This document shows, piece by piece, positions 1 to 5,868 of a DNA stretch of 6,503 bases. Location of the stretch: positions 1 to 6,503 of the forward strand of contig JBIOYQ010000140.1 in NCBI GenBank assembly GCA_044870295.1, given 5' to 3'. A model generated the notes under the pieces. It had not been told where the DNA came from and did no database searches. It worked only from the letters and a program-made list of their open reading frames with translations. The DNA comes from AC-52 sp044870295. Its GTDB lineage: Bacteria; Actinomycetota; UBA4738. The translations under genes and the position numbers were made by a program. Within the stretch, counting starts at the first letter, position 1. The number at the start of each line of letters is the position of its first letter.

Positions 1-22
1 CCCCCACCCCACCGTAGCTCCC

Positions 23-1495
23 TTAGCGCCGCGACGGGCCCGTGTACGGATCTCCCGTCGATGAGTTGCGGGAGTCCCACCACATGGGCAGGACCTTGTC
101 GTTCTCGGCAGCGAGCCCCGCGTAGTCCCCGATGAAGGTGTCGGGCTGGGACTGGAAGTTGCCGATGCGGCGGTCGGCTCCGAAGGTCAGGCCGCCGTCG
201 ATCGAGGAGTCCTGGTACCACACGTGCTTGAAGTTGTTCGTGTCGTTGCGGCGGTCGTGCCACCCGATCGTGATCTTGCCGTTGGGGGCAACATCCATCC
301 ACGGGTAGTACTGGTCCTTGCCGGCCGCGTCGTCGTTGACCTTGAGCGGCGCGCTCCACGTGGCTCCGCCGTCCGTGGACCGGCTGAACAGGACGTCACT
401 GTGGAAACCGTGGAGGCTTCCGCAGGTGTACGCCGTCTCGAGGTTCCCCCCCGCCCACATGGCATACACGTTGGAGGAGTTGTTCGGGTCGATCCCGATG
501 ATCGGGAAGGACCGATGCCGGAACGTCGAGCACGACGCGTTGGTGGCGAAATACCCACGGGCGTCACCAACGATCTCCAACCCCCCCTGGACGTGAGGAC
601 CAGCGGTGATCGTGACGTTCGGGGAGAAGGTGGCCCCCCCGTTGGTGGACTTGGCGATCTTGTCGACGGCCGACGAGTACGTCCCGTTGGGGTAGTACTG
701 GAAGCCGACGTAGACCGTCCCGTCGTTCGCCACCCGCGGCTGGCTGGACTGCGCGTACGCCGCACCGCCCGTTCCCGTGTTGCTCACGTTGATCGGCCCG
801 CTCCACGTGGTGCCGCCGTTGTCCGAGTAGTACAGACGGATCTCGTTGGTGGTGCCGAAGTCGGTCCACGTGACATAGATCCGGCCGTGGAACGGACTGC
901 TGGTGCCGTTGTCGATGGTGATGTTCTCGCGGTCCTCGACGGCGATGTCGGTCGTGGTCGTCCAGGTGGCGCCGTTGTCGATGGACTTCCAGATGTGCGC
1001 CACCGCCGGCGAGAGGTCGAGGGCCACGATGTAGGCGGTCCCGTCGTCCCCATACACGACACCGGGGTCGCAGCAGCTGGCCAGGTTGGGGAACATGTCC
1101 ATAGGCGTCCACGTTCGGCCGCCGTCGCTGGTCCGGTAGCTTCCGACCCCGCCCGCCCGACCGTCGTTGGACACGCCGATCGCGAAGAGGTGGTTGGTCG
1201 GGTTGATGTCGATCTGGAACTCGTTCTGATTGCCGGCGAACGTCGTGCTCGACATCCGGATGTTCGGCGGGGCGAGCGGCGCCGCCAGCTTCGTCCCGCT
1301 GCCCTTCACGTATCCGATCCGGGCCTCGTAGGCCGCCGTCAACAGGTTGTCATACCGAGTGTGGTTCGCCGCGAGCCAGGCGTCGCTATACGGCTTCAGT
1401 GCATCCGAGTGCCTCGTGGCACCCTGAACCGGCCCGGCAGCCATGGCGAATAGGACGGCGACGCTCGCCAGGAGCAGAACAGGCTTTCTTCGCAT
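23..1495 (-). CDS. Secreted BNR/Asp-box beta-propeller protein (sialidase-fold family)
   Basis: Complete 490-residue protein, ATG to TAA. The N-terminus is a classic Sec signal peptide: a basic MRRK, a hydrophobic core at residues 6-20, and a probable cleavage site near residues 25/26 (VQG|A). Six Asp-boxes (S/T-x-D/N-x-G-x-x-W/F) lie at about residues 122-129, 171-178, 224-231, 283-290, 373-380 and 431-438, as expected of a sialidase-type six-bladed beta-propeller acting outside the cell. Near the C-terminus are WHDRRND (412-418) and IGDYAGL (455-461), which I recall from secreted actinobacterial BNR proteins. The Arg-Ile-Pro motif of true bacterial sialidases is not visible, so exo-sialidase activity should not be assumed; the ligand is unknown. 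Four cysteines (141, 142, 322, 358) could form disulfides. The start is supported by a purine-rich Shine-Dalgarno 5 nt upstream. The gene is transcribed divergently from the suf genes and shows no functional link to them. Fold is confident; function is not. Confidence 0.9.
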   Translation of the reverse strand: MRRKPVLLLASVAVLFAMAAGPVQGATRHSDALKPYSDAWLAANHTRYDNLLTAAYEARIGYVKGSGTKLAAPLAPPNIRMSSTTFAGNQNEFQIDINPTNHLFAIGVSNDGRAGGVGSYRTSDGGRTWTPMDMFPNLASCCDPGVVYGDDGTAYIVALDLSPAVAHIWKSIDNGATWTTTTDIAVEDRENITIDNGTSSPFHGRIYVTWTDFGTTNEIRLYYSDNGGTTWSGPINVSNTGTGGAAYAQSSQPRVANDGTVYVGFQYYPNGTYSSAVDKIAKSTNGGATFSPNVTITAGPHVQGGLEIVGDARGYFATNASCSTFRHRSFPIIGIDPNNSSNVYAMWAGGNLETAYTCGSLHGFHSDVLFSRSTDGGATWSAPLKVNDDAAGKDQYYPWMDVAPNGKITIGWHDRRNDTNNFKHVWYQDSSIDGGLTFGADRRIGNFQSQPDTFIGDYAGLAAENDKVLPMWWDSRNSSTGDPYTGPSRR

Positions 1496-1500
1496 GCGTT

Positions 1501-1510
1501 CCCCCTTTCC
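1501..1510 (-). promoter_or_regulatory. Ribosome binding site of the BNR propeller gene
   Basis: On the minus strand this reads GGAAAGGGGG and ends 5 nt before the ATG at 1495. It is a strong purine-rich Shine-Dalgarno and fixes the start at the residue preceding the signal peptide. Confidence 0.65.
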
Positions 1511-1583
1511 TCAACCGACTGTTGGGTACGTGACAAATGCGTGGGTCGAGGGACGATAGTGGTCCCCGTCCAGAAGTGCAAGA

Positions 1584-1636
1584 CAGCTGGAAATCCGACC
1601 TCGTTGATAGACTTTCAAGGCCAGCTGTTTCCGACC
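1584..1636. repeat. Paired CAGCTG-N(2-4)-TCCGACC elements, operator-like
   Basis: CAGCTG-GAAA-TCCGACC occupies 1584-1600 and CAGCTG-TT-TCCGACC occupies 1622-1636, so two 13-base-matching elements lie in direct orientation 38 bp apart. Because CAGCTG is itself a palindrome, the same bases also give a perfect 8-bp inverted repeat, ACAGCTGG (1583-1590) with CCAGCTGT (1621-1628), around a 30-nt centre. The pair brackets the possible -10 box TAGACT at 1608-1613 and ends 16 nt before the sufD start. Position and symmetry suggest a binding site for a regulator of the suf operon, or an RNA hairpin in its leader. The regulator is unknown. suf operons are commonly repressed by Fe-S sensing proteins (SufR or Rrf2 types), but I cannot match this to a known motif. 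Confidence 0.4.
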
Positions 1637-1641
1637 CTACC

Positions 1642-1647
1642 GAAAGG
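1642..1647 (+). promoter_or_regulatory. Ribosome binding site of sufD
   Basis: GAAAGG ends 5 nt before the ATG at 1653. It is a moderate Shine-Dalgarno and supports that start, the only ATG start among the six operon genes. Confidence 0.5.
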
Positions 1648-1652
1648 CACTG

Positions 1653-3017
1653 ATGGGGGACCTGACCACGTCCACGAGGTTCACCCGCGCGGCGCTGGAC
1701 GAGCTGCTGCCGCAGGTGGAAACGACGCGCCGCTCGCCACTCCGTGAAGGCGCCTTCGAGGCCTTCGAGGCCCTCCCGGTCCCTTCCCCCGACACCGAGG
1801 AGTGGCGCTACACGGACCTTCGTGAGCTGGACCTGGCCTTCGATCCCTTCGTTCCGGAGCCCGTCGCCCCGGACCTGGACCAGGTCGATCAGAGGTTGCT
1901 GGAGGCCGCGGGTGACCTGGGAGAGCGCTCCGGCCTCTCCATCCAGCACAACTCCACTGTGGTCGGCACGCATCTCGACCCTGCCTCGGCGGCGGCAGGG
2001 GTGGTGTTCACGTCCCTGGATCAGGCCACGGCCGCCGGGGATCCACGGCTGGCGGAGCGGTTGCATCGGGCCGTCCCGGCCGCCAGGACCCGCTTCACGG
2101 CCCTGCACGCGGCGTTCCGGTCGGGCGGCACGTTCGTGTTCGTGCCGCGGAACGTCCGGGTGGAGCTCCCGCTCCAGACCTTGACCTACGTCGACCGGGA
2201 CGGCATGGCCGTGTTCCCGCACACGTTGCTCGTCCTGGAGGAGGGTGCTGAGCTGACGTTCATCGACCGGTACGTCTCCCCGGACCTCGATCGGGTGCTC
2301 TCCGACGCCGTGGTCGAGCTCTACCTCGGGCCCGGGTCCAAGCTGCGGTACGTCTCGCTTCAGGACTGGGGGCGCGGGGTCACGCACCTCTCCGTCCAGC
2401 GTGCGGTCCTGGCCCGCGACGCCGAGCTGCGGTCGCTCGCGGTCAGCTTCGGGGGCACGCTCTCACGCACGGAGGTGGAGAGCATCCTCGAAGGCGACGG
2501 GGCTTCCAGCGAGATGCTCGGCGCGTACTTCGCCGACGACGATCAGCACTTCGACCATCGCTCGATCCAGGACCACGTGGGATCACAGACGGCCAGCGAC
2601 CTGCTGTACAAGGGTGCGCTGAAGGGTCGATCCAGGACCATCTACTCGGGGACGGTGATCATCCGCCACGGCGCTCACAAGTGCGACGCCTACCAGACGA
2701 ACCGCAACGTGCTGCTGTCGGAGGAAGCGAGGGCCGACTCCATTCCAAACCTGGAGATCCTCTCGAACGACCCCGTCAAGTGCGGCCACGCCGCCAGCGT
2801 CGGCCCCGTGGACGACGACCAACTGTTCTATCTGCAGAGCCGGGGCATCCCCTTCGAGGAGGCCCAGCGCCTCATCGTGTTCGGGTTCTTCCAGGAGGTG
2901 CTCGACCGGGTGACGCTGCCCGAGGTGCGTGCCAACCTGGAGACCGCGATCTCCGCCGAGCTGGAGGCCGAGCTGGAGGAGGCCGAGCTGGAGGGGGTCG
3001 ACGACAGCCCGTGCTGA
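1653..3017 (+). CDS. sufD: Fe-S cluster assembly protein SufD (SufBCD scaffold subunit)
   Basis: SufD pairs with SufB and the SufC ATPase to form the cytoplasmic SufBCD complex that builds and hands on Fe-S clusters. The 454-residue protein has the typical SufD N-terminal segment PDTEEWRYTDL (46-56), a long repetitive beta-helix core, and a C-terminal region with IRHGAHKCDAYQTNRN, SNDPVKCGHAAS and LFYLQSRGIPFEEAQ. The KCGH histidine at residue 379 matches the conserved SufD histidine (His360 in E. coli) involved in cluster assembly, and distinguishes it from SufB, which has a different sequence (VEHEA-type) at this place. An acidic tail, residues 436-448, is made of repeats of ELE. This is the first gene of the operon; sufB is not upstream, where it normally lies. 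Its last bases overlap the Rieske gene start by 7 nt, suggesting translational coupling. Length is in the normal range. Confidence 0.93.
   Translation: MGDLTTSTRFTRAALDELLPQVETTRRSPLREGAFEAFEALPVPSPDTEEWRYTDLRELDLAFDPFVPEPVAPDLDQVDQRLLEAAGDLGERSGLSIQHNSTVVGTHLDPASAAAGVVFTSLDQATAAGDPRLAERLHRAVPAARTRFTALHAAFRSGGTFVFVPRNVRVELPLQTLTYVDRDGMAVFPHTLLVLEEGAELTFIDRYVSPDLDRVLSDAVVELYLGPGSKLRYVSLQDWGRGVTHLSVQRAVLARDAELRSLAVSFGGTLSRTEVESILEGDGASSEMLGAYFADDDQHFDHRSIQDHVGSQTASDLLYKGALKGRSRTIYSGTVIIRHGAHKCDAYQTNRNVLLSEEARADSIPNLEILSNDPVKCGHAASVGPVDDDQLFYLQSRGIPFEEAQRLIVFGFFQEVLDRVTLPEVRANLETAISAELEAELEEAELEGVDDSPC
2958..2996 (+). repeat. Triple GAGCTGGAGG repeat at the 3' end of sufD
   Basis: Three units, GAGCTGGAGGCC (2958-2969), GAGCTGGAGGAGGCC (2970-2984) and GAGCTGGAGGGG (2985-2996), encode the acidic segment ELEAELEEAELEG of SufD. 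The GGAGG-rich units also supply Shine-Dalgarno-like sequence upstream of the Rieske GTG start at 3011, though the last one is about 13 nt away, longer than optimal. The tail is likely to be variable in length between relatives because of slippage. Confidence 0.6.
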
Positions 3018-3331
3018 TCGAGGTGGCCAAGACCGGTGACGTCCCCGAGGGCGAGGCCCGTCGTGTGGTGGCGGACAGGATCGAGCTCGCCCTGGTGAAC
3101 CTGGGCGGTGGGACCTACGTGGCCGTCGACGACATCTGCTCGCACGCCGAGGCCTCCCTCTCGGAGGGAGAGGTGGACGTGGACGACGAGACCATCGAGT
3201 GCCCGCGCCACGGTTCGGTGTTCGACCTCATGACGGGGAAGCCACGGTCGCTCCCCGCCACGCTTCCCATTGCCATCTTCCCGGTGAAGGTGGAAGGCGA
3301 TTCGATCCTGATCGAACTGGAGGACAGATAA
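3011..3331 (+). CDS. Rieske-type [2Fe-2S] ferredoxin in the suf operon
   Basis: Small 106-residue protein, a single Rieske domain with no transmembrane segment or signal peptide, so soluble and cytoplasmic. The two cluster-binding half-motifs are complete: C43-S-H45 in DDICSHAEASL and C64-P-R-H67 in IECPRHGSVFDL, separated by 18 residues. It resembles the ferredoxin subunits of non-heme iron dioxygenases, but no oxygenase gene is nearby. The start is the GTG that overlaps the last 7 nt of sufD; the open frame extends further upstream but only inside sufD, and the protein MLIEVAKTGD is the usual length for this family. Lying between sufD and sufC with near-zero spacing, it is almost certainly co-translated with them. 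Possible roles, all inferred, are electron donor during cluster assembly or an early client protein. Its own electron partner is not in the window. Confidence 0.88.
   Translation: MLIEVAKTGDVPEGEARRVVADRIELALVNLGGGTYVAVDDICSHAEASLSEGEVDVDDETIECPRHGSVFDLMTGKPRSLPATLPIAIFPVKVEGDSILIELEDR
3319..3323 (+). promoter_or_regulatory. Ribosome binding site of sufC
   Basis: GGAGG lies inside the end of the Rieske gene, 9 nt before the GTG at 3333. It favours that start over the in-frame ATG at 3354, which is preceded only by a weak GCAGGGA. Confidence 0.6.
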
Positions 3332-3332
3332 C

Positions 3333-4136
3333 GTGGCGCAGACGGCAGGGACCATGACGGATACGGCGACCCTGGAGATCGAGGGCCTCCGGGCCTCGGT
3401 GGAGGGGAAGGAGATCCTGCGAGGCATCGACCTGACGGTCCGGCAGGGTGAGGTCCACGCGTTGATGGGGCCGAACGGCTCCGGCAAGTCGACGCTGGCC
3501 AACGTCCTGATGGGCCGGCCCGGCTACCAGGTCACCGGTGGCACGATCCGGTTCAAGGGCCAGGACATCACCGCGCTCAAGCCGGACCAGCGGGCCCAGC
3601 TCGGGCTGTTCCTTGCATTCCAGTACCCCACGGAGATCCCAGGCGTCTCCGTGGTCAACTTCCTGCGGAGCGCGTACAAGGCGGTGAAGGGCGAGCAGAT
3701 CTCGGCGCTGGCCTTTCGCAAGCGGCTCAAGGAGAAGATGGCCCTGCTGAGCGTGGAGGACCAGATGGTGGCCCGCTACGTCAACCAGGGCTTCTCCGGT
3801 GGGGAGAAGAAGAAGAACGAGGTCCTGCAGCTGGCCGTCCTCGAGCCCGACATCGCCATCCTGGACGAGACGGACTCCGGGCTCGACATCGACTCGCTGA
3901 AGGCGGTGGCCGAGGGCATCCAGCAGTTGGTAGGCCCCGCGCTCGGCGTGTTGCTCATCACGCATTACCAGCGGATCCTCAACTACGTCACGCCGGACCA
4001 GATCCACGTCATGATGGAGGGCAGGATCGTCCTGTCCGGCGGCCCGGAGCTGGCGTCCAAGCTGGAGCAGCAGGGTTACGAGGGGCTGCGGCAGGAGCTT
4101 GGGCTGGAGCCTGAGCCGCCGGCGGCGGGGGAGTAG
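3333..4136 (+). CDS. sufC: Fe-S cluster assembly ATPase SufC (ABC-type ATPase)
   Basis: SufC is the soluble ABC ATPase of the SufBCD complex; its ATP-driven dimerisation remodels SufB-SufD for cluster building. All nucleotide-binding motifs are intact in the 267-residue product: Walker A GPNGSGKST (46-54), Q-loop glutamine in FQYP (97), the SufC-specific signature SGGEKKKNE (155-163), Walker B with catalytic glutamate IAILDE (174-179), the D-loop SGLDID, and the H-loop histidine (211, LLITHYQRIL). There are no membrane segments, as expected. The GTG start is 1 nt after the Rieske stop and has GGAGG at 9 nt; an ATG seven codons in is an alternative. The C-terminus ends in a short Pro/Glu/Ala-rich extension (EPEPPAAGE). 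Identification is certain; only the start is open. Confidence 0.97.
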   Translation: MAQTAGTMTDTATLEIEGLRASVEGKEILRGIDLTVRQGEVHALMGPNGSGKSTLANVLMGRPGYQVTGGTIRFKGQDITALKPDQRAQLGLFLAFQYPTEIPGVSVVNFLRSAYKAVKGEQISALAFRKRLKEKMALLSVEDQMVARYVNQGFSGGEKKKNEVLQLAVLEPDIAILDETDSGLDIDSLKAVAEGIQQLVGPALGVLLITHYQRILNYVTPDQIHVMMEGRIVLSGGPELASKLEQQGYEGLRQELGLEPEPPAAGE

Positions 4137-4143
4137 AGGCACG

Positions 4144-4149
4144 AGGAGG
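4144..4149 (+). promoter_or_regulatory. Ribosome binding site of sufS
   Basis: AGGAGG lies 6 nt before the GTG at 4156, nearly ideal. It decides the start of sufS in favour of that GTG; the frame is open upstream to a possible start at 4099, but that would overlap sufC by 38 nt and add a basic SRRRRGSRGTRR segment not expected in the family. Confidence 0.75.
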
Positions 4150-4155
4150 CACCAC

Positions 4156-5415
4156 GTGACGAAGGCGAAGGTCGCCGAGCACCGGAGCGAGGCGCTCGAC
4201 GTGGAGCGCATCCGCAAGGACTTCCCCATCCTGGAACGCACGGCCCATGGCAAGCCCATCGTCTACCTGGACAGCGCGAACACCAGCCAGAAGCCGCGGC
4301 AGGTCATCGATGCGGTCACGGAGTTCTACGAGCGCCACAACGCCAACCTCTACCGGGCGGTCTACGAGCTGGCTGAGGAGGCGACCCGCATGTTCGAGGA
4401 AGCCCGAACCAAGCTCGCGGGCTTCATCGGAGCGCCCGACCCGGCCTGTGTCGTCTTCAACCGCGGGACCACCGAGTCCTTGAACCTGGTTGCGTTCGGC
4501 TATGGGCGGAGGTTCGTCCGCGAAGGCGACGAGATCCTCCTCAGCCAGGTGGAGCACCACTCCAACATCGTCCCCTGGCAGTTCGTGGCTCAGGCCACGG
4601 GAGCGATCCTCCGCTACCTCCCACTGGGAGATGACGGGATGCTGGACCTGACCGACCTCGACGGCCTCCTCACCGAACGGACCAAGGTGGTGGCGGTGAC
4701 GGGTCAGTCCAACGTCCTGGGAACACTGCCACCCCTTCGCCGGCTGGCCGACGCGGCCCACGCCGTGGGCGCGGTCCTGGTGGTCGACGGGGCCCAGCTG
4801 GTTCCCCACAACCGCGTCGACGTGGGAGAGCTCGACGTGGACTTCCTCACCATCTCCGGGCACAAGATGCTGGGGCCGACGGCGTCGGGCGGCCTGTACG
4901 GCAAGCTCGAGCTGCTGGAGCGGATGGACCCGTTCCTGGGCGGGGGAGAGATGATCATGGAGGTCCACCCCGACCACTCCACGTTCAAGGCGCCGCCCTG
5001 GAAGTTCGAGGCGGGCACCATGAACATCGCGCAGGAGGTCGGGTTGTCGGCGGCCGTCGACTACCTCACCGATCTCGGCATGGACGCGGTGCGCGCCCAC
5101 GAGAAGGAGCTGACTGCCTACGCCATCGAACGGCTCACCGAAGCCGGTGCTCGAGTCTTCGGACCCCACGATCCCGAGCGACGAGGGGGGGCCGTCTCGT
5201 TCTGGTACCGCGACATCCACCCCCACGACCTGGCGCAGGTGCTCGACCAGGACGGCGTGTGCGTGCGTCCCGGCCACCACTGCGCTCAGATCCTGATGCG
5301 GCGGCTCGGCGTGCCCGCCACCACGCGGGCATCCTTCTACGTGTACAACACCTTCGACGAGGTCGACGCGTTGATGGCGGCCCTGGAGAAAGCGAGGAAG
5401 GTCTTTGGCGCTTGA
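4156..5415 (+). CDS. sufS: Cysteine desulfurase SufS (PLP-dependent, class II)
   Basis: SufS takes sulfur from L-cysteine, giving alanine and an enzyme-bound persulfide, the sulfur source for Fe-S clusters. From the GTG start the product has 419 residues, a normal length. Landmarks: the N-terminal FPILER and YLDSANTSQKP; GTTESLN phosphate-binding loop (104-110); the PLP-stacking His134 in VEHHSNIVPW; TGQSNVLGT; Asp211 and Gln214 in DGAQLVPH; the Schiff-base Lys237 in ISGHKMLGP; catalytic Cys376 in VRPGHHCAQ; and substrate-binding Arg391. These correspond to H123, D200, Q203, K226, C364 and R379 of E. coli SufS. It sits 19 nt after sufC and overlaps sufU by 11 nt, matching the SufS-SufU pairing of Gram-positive type systems in which SufU, not SufE, accepts the sulfur. 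Confidence 0.97.
   Translation: MTKAKVAEHRSEALDVERIRKDFPILERTAHGKPIVYLDSANTSQKPRQVIDAVTEFYERHNANLYRAVYELAEEATRMFEEARTKLAGFIGAPDPACVVFNRGTTESLNLVAFGYGRRFVREGDEILLSQVEHHSNIVPWQFVAQATGAILRYLPLGDDGMLDLTDLDGLLTERTKVVAVTGQSNVLGTLPPLRRLADAAHAVGAVLVVDGAQLVPHNRVDVGELDVDFLTISGHKMLGPTASGGLYGKLELLERMDPFLGGGEMIMEVHPDHSTFKAPPWKFEAGTMNIAQEVGLSAAVDYLTDLGMDAVRAHEKELTAYAIERLTEAGARVFGPHDPERRGGAVSFWYRDIHPHDLAQVLDQDGVCVRPGHHCAQILMRRLGVPATTRASFYVYNTFDEVDALMAALEKARKVFGA
5395..5401 (+). promoter_or_regulatory. Ribosome binding site of sufU, inside sufS
   Basis: The stretch GCGAGGAAGG just before the TTG at 5405 gives a GAGGA core 6 nt from the start. It lies within the last codons of sufS, so sufU translation probably depends on ribosomes finishing sufS. 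Confidence 0.5.
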
Positions 5416-5854
5416 CGAGCTGTACAAGGAGGTCATCCTCGACCACTACAAGAGCCCGAGGAACAAACGGGACCTCCCCGGTGCGGAGCTGTCCTGCCGC
5501 AAGAACAATCCCTTGTGCGGTGACGAGATCACCGTGCACGCGCACCTCGAGGGGGGCCGCGTCGCCGAGATCACCTTCGAAGGGTCGGGCTGCTCGATCA
5601 GCCAGGCCAGCGCCTCGATGCTGACCGAAGCCGTCGAGGGCAAACCCGTCGAGCAGGCCGAGGACCTGGCGGCTCGGTTCCGGGGCATGATGGAGGGCAA
5701 GGTCGAGCCCGACGAAGAAGCCTTCGGCGACCTCATGGCGCTGAAGGGCGTGGTGAAGTACCCGGTGCGCATCAAGTGCGCGGTGCTGGCCTGGGACGTC
5801 CTGCAGGAGGCCCTTTCCGGCGCCGGGCAAGCCTCGGCCGCGGCCCCTCACTGA
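5405..5854 (+). CDS. sufU: Zinc-dependent sulfurtransferase SufU
   Basis: SufU accepts the persulfide sulfur from SufS and passes it to the SufBCD complex. The 149-residue product has the IscU-like fold with conserved Cys38 and Asp40 (NPLCGDEIT), Cys63 (GSGCSISQASASML) and Cys125 (RIKCAVLAW), which are the three Cys plus Asp that bind zinc in Bacillus subtilis SufU (C41, D43, C66, C128 there). The extra segment between the second and third cysteines (about 62 residues) marks it as SufU rather than IscU, which is shorter there. The TTG start gives the family-typical MALDELYKEVILDHYKSPRN and no other start in frame lies nearby, so TTG is well supported. The Ala-rich tail after residue 135 is unconserved and may be disordered. 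It overlaps sufS by 11 nt. Confidence 0.95.
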   Translation: MALDELYKEVILDHYKSPRNKRDLPGAELSCRKNNPLCGDEITVHAHLEGGRVAEITFEGSGCSISQASASMLTEAVEGKPVEQAEDLAARFRGMMEGKVEPDEEAFGDLMALKGVVKYPVRIKCAVLAWDVLQEALSGAGQASAAAPH

Positions 5855-5868
5855 GCCGGACCTCCTCG

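Larger units (their letters stand above)
1496..1652. promoter_or_regulatory. Divergent intergenic region with promoters for the BNR gene and the suf operon
   Basis: This 157-bp gap separates two divergently transcribed genes, so it must hold the start of transcription for both unless one is read from elsewhere. It is visibly more A/T-rich than the genes around it. Weak candidates on the plus strand are GTGACA (1530-1535) with GATAGT (1555-1560), spaced 19 bp, and a separate actinobacterial-like -10 box TAGACT (1608-1613) without a good -35. On the minus strand TTGCAC (complement of 1576-1581) and TATCGT (complement of 1553-1558) are spaced 17 bp. None matches consensus closely. Which ones are used cannot be decided from sequence. 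The paired CAGCTG/TCCGACC repeats in its suf-proximal half are listed separately. Confidence 0.55.

Noticed and set aside
1..22. Terminator or gene downstream of the propeller gene
   Set aside because: Only 22 bases are visible; they are C-rich without a hairpin, and nothing can be called.
224..1453. 409-residue open frame on the plus strand opposite the propeller gene
   Set aside because: The translation is Arg/Val/Asp-rich and without domains, while the minus strand encodes a signal peptide and six Asp-boxes.
1386..2387. 333-residue minus-strand open frame across the divergent intergenic region
   Set aside because: It runs through both flanking genes and the promoter region and shows no domain; sufD on the opposite strand is certain.
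2681..3010. N-terminal extension of the Rieske protein inside sufD
   Set aside because: The upstream part is an Arg/Pro/Gly-rich shadow of sufD; the Rieske domain begins just after the GTG at 3011 and gives the normal family length.
1653..3017. Identification of the first operon gene as sufB
   Set aside because: SufB and SufD are paralogues, but the KCGH motif, the PDTEEWRYTDL N-terminus and the length fit SufD.
4009..5436. 475-residue open frame on the minus strand opposite sufS
   Set aside because: It is an antisense shadow of sufS, which has all catalytic residues on the plus strand. The translation is rich in His, Val, Arg and Gln with no recognisable domain, typical of high-GC complementary frames.
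5776..5868. Longer methyltransferase start inside sufU
   Set aside because: It would overlap sufU by 79 nt and add an Arg/Gly/Pro-rich head that is a frame shadow of sufU; the GTG at 5869 is preferred although its ribosome binding site is weak.
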